Shown in pieces: positions 42,847 through 45,000 of a stretch of 45,000 nucleotides of DNA. A program made the translations under genes and the position numbers. This DNA is from Symbiodinium natans (Eukaryota > Sar > Dinophyceae > Suessiales > Symbiodiniaceae). The notes under the pieces are model-generated. The model ran no database searches and was not told where the DNA came from. It worked only from the letters and a program-made list of their open reading frames with translations. Each line of letters opens with the position of its first letter. Positions within the stretch are counted from its first letter, which is position 1. The stretch is from assembly GCA_905221605.1 (NCBI GenBank), contig CAJNDS010000224.1, forward strand, positions 1,500,559-1,545,558, in the 5' to 3' direction.

Positions 42847-44000
42847 GCAGCTGGGTGGGAATGAGTGCAGAGGGGGGGGAGGGGGGTTTGGGGGGTTTTG
42901 GGGGATTTGGGGGGGGTTTAGGGTTTAGGGTTTTGGGGGTTTTGGGGGGTTGAGAAGCGGGGTTTTAGGGGGGGGTTTTAAGGGGGTTTAAGGGGTTAAG
43001 GGGGTTTAAGGGGGTTTAAGGGGGTTTAAGGGGGGTTTAAGGGGGGTTTGAGGGGTTTAAGGGGGGTTTAAGCGGGTTTAAGGGGGTTTAAGGGGGTTTA
43101 AGCGGGTTTAAGGGGGTTTAAGGGGTTTAAGGGGGTTCGGGGAGTTTAAGGGGTTTTAAGGTGGTTTAAGGGGTTTTAAGGGGGTTGAAGGGGGTTGAAG
43201 GGGGTTTGGCGGGTTTAGGGGGTTTAGGGGGTTTGGGGGTTGGTTTAAGGGGTTTAGGGTTGAATTAGGGGGTTGAGGGTTGAGGGTTTAGGGGGTTTGG
43301 GGCTTAGGGTTTGGGTTTTAGGGGGGTTTAGGGTGTATGGGCTTGGGGTTTAGGACAATGTCGCTCGGAGTTTAGAGGGGGTTTAGGGTTCAGCGGGTGT
43401 AGGGCTTGTGGGGCTCAGGGCTGAGCCTTTCTAAGGTTTCGGACTCAGCCTTGTAGGATATTCGACCTTATGGTTTAGGGCGGGTGAAAAGCGCAGAGGG
43501 TTCAGAGTCTTAGTTTTTTTAACAAACCACTTGTAGCATGAATAGGGTTAAGGCTTCAGGGCTTTTCAGGCTGACAGGGCTTTTGACTGTTCACGAGTTT
43601 TTTGGGGTTTAGGGTTTAGGGTTTAGGGTCTGGGGGCTTGGAACACCCAGGGCAAGGGTTCCCTAAACCCTAAACCCCACACCCGAAATAAGCAGACCAA
43701 AGTCCGAAACCCCGCAACCCAAAACGCCAGGCAACCGGAAAGTTTGACCCCTAAATCCTAAACCCTAACCCTGAACCCTGAACCTTGAACCCTAGACTCT
43801 CCATCAAGTGTTCACGGAGAGCTTTGTCGAAGTTGTTCAGGGTGATGATGAACCCACCCTAAGACTAAAGCGAACTAATTGGCTTCAGCTGTTCAGTTTT
43901 TCTTGGTTTGGGGTTTCATTCGGGCTTAGGGTTTATCAGAGGCGGGTTTAGGTTTGGGGCTTGATTCCTGTATGCGGACATCTCTGAAGAAAGAATCGAG
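42847..44000 (+). other. Aquaporin intron, 1154 nt, GC-AG
   Basis: Starts GCAGCT, runs through the G-rich telomere-derived block, a short TTTAGGG cluster (43605-43630), diverged CCCTAAA (43662-43800) and unique sequence, and ends AGAATCGAG before GCC. Confidence 0.75.
42860..43335 (+). repeat. G-rich block, (GGGGGTTTAA)n
   Basis: After G-rich GGGGTTTTGGGG sequence, about 20 units of GGGGGTTTAA and GGGGTTTAA run from about 42975 to 43200, then diverged TTTAGGGG. It fills the first 40 percent of the second aquaporin intron. Confidence 0.9.
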
Positions 44001-44062
44001 GCCATTGCCTATGCCATCGGACACCACAGCGGAGGTCAGCTGAACTGCGCCGTCACATTCTC
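44001..44062 (+). CDS. Aquaporin, exon with first NPA box (here NCA)
   Basis: Edges are GAATCGAG|GCC and ACATTCTC|GTGCCC. Reads AIAYAIGHHSGGQLNCAVTF. GHxSGGxxNPAVT is the most conserved part of the family, so identity is secure; the Pro of the first Asn-Pro-Ala box is replaced by Cys (AAC TGC GCC). The NPA boxes meet in the pore centre; changes there can alter selectivity. Two bases remain and join exon 44831. Confidence 0.93.
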
Positions 44063-44830
44063 GTGCCCCGGCGCCACCCATGACCCGGACCTGTTCGTTC
44101 AAAGCCTAAGCCTTAAAACCCTCAACCCCTAAAACTAGAAACCCCAAAGCCTACAACAGGAGCTTCAACAACAAGTAAGAGTGTTTTTGACAATTTAAGC
44201 AACCCCTGCAAACACTACCCATTCAACGAGCCCGAAGGCTCAGCGGCTAAACGTCTTGAACCCTAAATGCCCTGGACATATATACGCTTACAGCACGATG
44301 CTAAAAAGCTTCGGTGCTTGTCTCGGTTTCAATGATGGTAGTCATGGGCCAAGATATCCCATGCTGATAGGTGAACATTCCACAGGATCCAAGCGTTCAT
44401 ATCAGTTTAATACCCCGAACCCTGCACACCCTAAACGCGTAGTAACTTGAATACTTAGAGCCCAGAGTTGATACTTGGGCCCCCTCCCCCTTGCACCCGT
44501 CTGGAAAGGGTTTGGGGTTGAGGGGTTGAGAGATTGAGGGGTTTAGGGGTTTAGGGCCGTTCAGGGGTTTAGGTTTATGTGCAGTTCCGAGCACACAAAC
44601 ACACCCAGCAAGGCTTACAACCCCAGTCATCACTACCCACCAAGCGCAAAGCAAAGTCTAGACGCTAAACCCTTTACCCTCGACCCGACCCCTACCCCCC
44701 CCCAACCTAAAATCCTAAACACTAAACCCTGCACCCCAAACCCTACATCCCGAACCCAAGACTCTGGACCCCAAAGCCCTCCAGGCTTTGAACCCTAAAT
44801 CTCTGTCCCCGCTCTGCTTCGCAGCTGAAG
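44063..44830 (+). other. Aquaporin intron, 768 nt
   Basis: Starts GTGCCC, ends CAGCTGAAG. Contains diverged CCCTAAA at 44120-44160, TTTAGGG at 44520-44575, and CCCTAAA-type sequence (44660-44800) before the acceptor. Two open frames inside (44256-44450 and 44397-44654) have no splice support. Confidence 0.8.
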
Positions 44831-44883
44831 GCTCGTGCTCGGCGGAGCCGTTCCATGGTATCAAGGACCCTTGCAGCTTCAAG
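44831..44883 (+). CDS. Aquaporin, exon after the first NPA box (gene continues off the window)
   Basis: Edges are GCAGCTGAAG|G and GCTTCAAG|GTGGTT. Completing Ser with the leading base, it reads LVLGGAVPWYQGPLQLQ, the expected stretch that follows NPAVT and enters helix 3. The remaining three helices and second NPA box must lie to the right of the window. Confidence 0.88.
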
Positions 44884-44892
44884 GTGGTTTTG

Positions 44893-45000
44893 GGTGTTTA
44901 GGATTTAGGGTTTAGGGTTTAGGGATTTAGGGTTTAGGGTTTAGGGATTTAGGGTTTAGGGTTTAGGGTTTAGGGTTTAGGGTTGAGGGTTGAGGGTTGA
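44893..45000 (+). repeat. Interstitial TTTAGGG array at the window edge
   Basis: Begins about 10 nt inside the next aquaporin intron (GTGGTTTTGGGTGTTTAGG) and continues to the end of the window with TTTAGGGA and TTGAGGG variants. Confidence 0.95.

Noticed and set aside
1-45000. A prokaryotic genome or plasmid with many small genes
   Set aside because: No open frame exceeds 148 codons, the longest ones are repeat translations, there are no ribosome binding sites or operons, and the telomere heptamer plus spliced aquaporin are eukaryotic.
44893-45000. A true chromosome end (telomere)
   Set aside because: Arrays occur throughout on both strands, are short and degenerate, and this one lies inside an aquaporin intron.

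Overview
This window reads as nuclear DNA of a eukaryote, most likely a dinoflagellate. The evidence is: (1) hundreds of interstitial copies of the TTTAGGG/CCCTAAA telomere heptamer on both strands; (2) no long open reading frames, but many short, fairly GC-rich islands (about 35-130 nt) that read as exons on the + strand only, as expected for unidirectional gene clusters; (3) candidate 3' splice sites of the form AG|G and some 5' splice sites that best fit GC rather than GT, both known dinoflagellate habits; (4) an aquaporin gene at the right end whose exons fit together in phase. I see no rRNA, tRNA, CRISPR array, or bacterial or viral gene.

Layout. 1-41 kb holds about 90 candidate + strand exons separated by introns of tens to about 1000 nt. 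The introns are filled with telomere-type arrays and degenerate derivatives (CCCCTAAA, TTTAAGGG, GGGCTTA, TTTATAGGG, GGGGTTTAA), short inverted-repeat elements (MITE-like families, called M1-M8 here), homopolymer C/G tracts, poly(T)-poly(G) junctions and microsatellites. I could not assign a product to most of these exons. Short exons are often open in more than one frame, so the frames are provisional unless phase, motif or splice-site evidence agrees. Roughly 37.2-44.9 kb carries the best supported unit: thirteen exons whose phases join without a break. The last four encode the N-terminal half of a major intrinsic protein (aquaporin/aquaglyceroporin) with an unusual first NPA box (NCA). The gene runs off the right edge. 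Two upstream exons contain candidate stop codons (near 12768 and 21527), and a third possible stop lies near 27826, so the window probably spans several genes.

Main observation. The telomere arrays are not scattered at random relative to exons. Many exons end exactly where an array begins, so that the 5' splice site is G|GTTTAG, made by the telomere repeat. A few exons begin at TTTAG|G, made by the same repeat. CCCTAAA arrays lie upstream of exons but never touch them: a non-repeat stretch ending in AG always intervenes. One predicted intron (38643-38700, 58 nt) is almost nothing but TTTAGGG. Because (TTTAGGG)n contains both GT and AG|G, a sense-oriented telomeric insertion would be a ready-made intron in an organism that splices at AG|G. 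This 'telomeric introner' hypothesis is the main thing to test here.

Limits: all exon calls come from reading the sequence by eye, without alignment, RNA data or database search. Repeat families were recognised only by their similarity to each other inside this window.
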